Below, in pieces: positions 5,568-5,626 of a stretch of 5,626 bases of DNA (its first letter is position 1; every line of letters starts with the position of its first letter). Position numbers and translations under genes: made by a program. Source of the DNA: Desulfobacterales bacterium (GTDB taxonomy: Bacteria > Desulfobacterota > Desulfobacteria > Desulfobacterales > C00003060). The notes beneath the pieces were generated by a model. The model did not search any database and had not been told where the DNA came from. It saw only the letters and a program-made list of their open reading frames with translations. The DNA lies in contig DAOUTV010000146.1 of the NCBI GenBank assembly GCA_030668505.1, forward strand, positions 1-5,626. Reading direction: 5' to 3'.

Positions 5568-5626
5568 ATGGCCAACATCAAGACCGCCATCTCAATAGAA
5601 AAACCGGTGTTCGAACAGGTGGATGC
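5568..5626 (+). CDS. Probable ribbon-helix-helix antitoxin, N-terminal part only
   Basis: The first 19 codons read MANIKTAISIEKPVFEQVD and the window ends within the next codon. The pattern of a short beta strand (KTAISI) followed by a helix starting at a Pro-x-Phe-Glu-Gln segment is typical of CopG/MazE-type ribbon-helix-helix antitoxins, many of which begin with nearly these words and are followed by a MazF/PemK-type RNase toxin gene. GGAGGTGA at 5557-5564 is a strong ribosome-binding site three bases before ATG 5568. The near-consensus promoter and the GTTATACT repeat upstream fit an autoregulated toxin-antitoxin operon. The toxin gene, if present, lies beyond the window. A stand-alone RHH regulator is the main alternative. 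Confidence 0.65.
   Translation, partial: MANIKTAISIEKPVFEQVD

Overview
The window looks like chromosomal DNA from a mesophilic environmental bacterium. The gene set, the codon use and above all the G/C-run intergenic repeats recall Desulfobacterota (Deltaproteobacteria) genomes. That placement is an inference from general resemblance; no rRNA or other phylogenetic marker is present. All convincing genes lie on the + strand.

Layout. Positions 1-434 carry no clear gene. They hold a GC-rich stretch able to form several hairpins (1-139), an AT-rich stretch with short direct repeats and a possible promoter, and a 143-bp MITE-like element (239-381) with perfect 11-bp terminal inverted repeats. Next is surE (435-1193), a stationary-phase survival 5'/3'-nucleotidase. 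The gap 1194-1574 is almost entirely repeat DNA: two copies of an 18-bp hairpin repeat with GNRA-type loops and a roughly 166-bp imperfect palindrome. Then come a full-length SNF2-family helicase/ATPase (1575-4238) and a SWIM zinc-finger protein (4431-5510). The 192-bp gap between these two holds a second copy, in inverted orientation, of the G/C-run repeat found upstream of surE. The window ends in the first 19 codons of a ribbon-helix-helix type antitoxin (5568-5626), preceded by a near-consensus sigma-70 promoter that contains a direct repeat suited to autoregulation.

How the genes work together. The SNF2 ATPase and the SWIM protein form a recognisable bacterial two-gene unit (compare the adjacent ywqA/ywqB of Bacillus subtilis). 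The ATPase would translocate on DNA, and the small SWIM protein would bind DNA or protein partners through its zinc site. Here the SWIM protein also carries a histone-H1-like Lys/Ala/Pro-rich segment and a C-terminal helix-turn-helix-like domain, which makes it look like a dedicated chromatin or DNA-tethering subunit. The biological role of the pair is unknown. surE and the antitoxin appear unrelated to it.

The points most worth following up are the H1-like SWIM partner of the SNF2 ATPase, the folded repeats (one MITE-like, one in the SNF2-SWIM gap, one long palindrome), and the unexplained structured stretch at the left edge.
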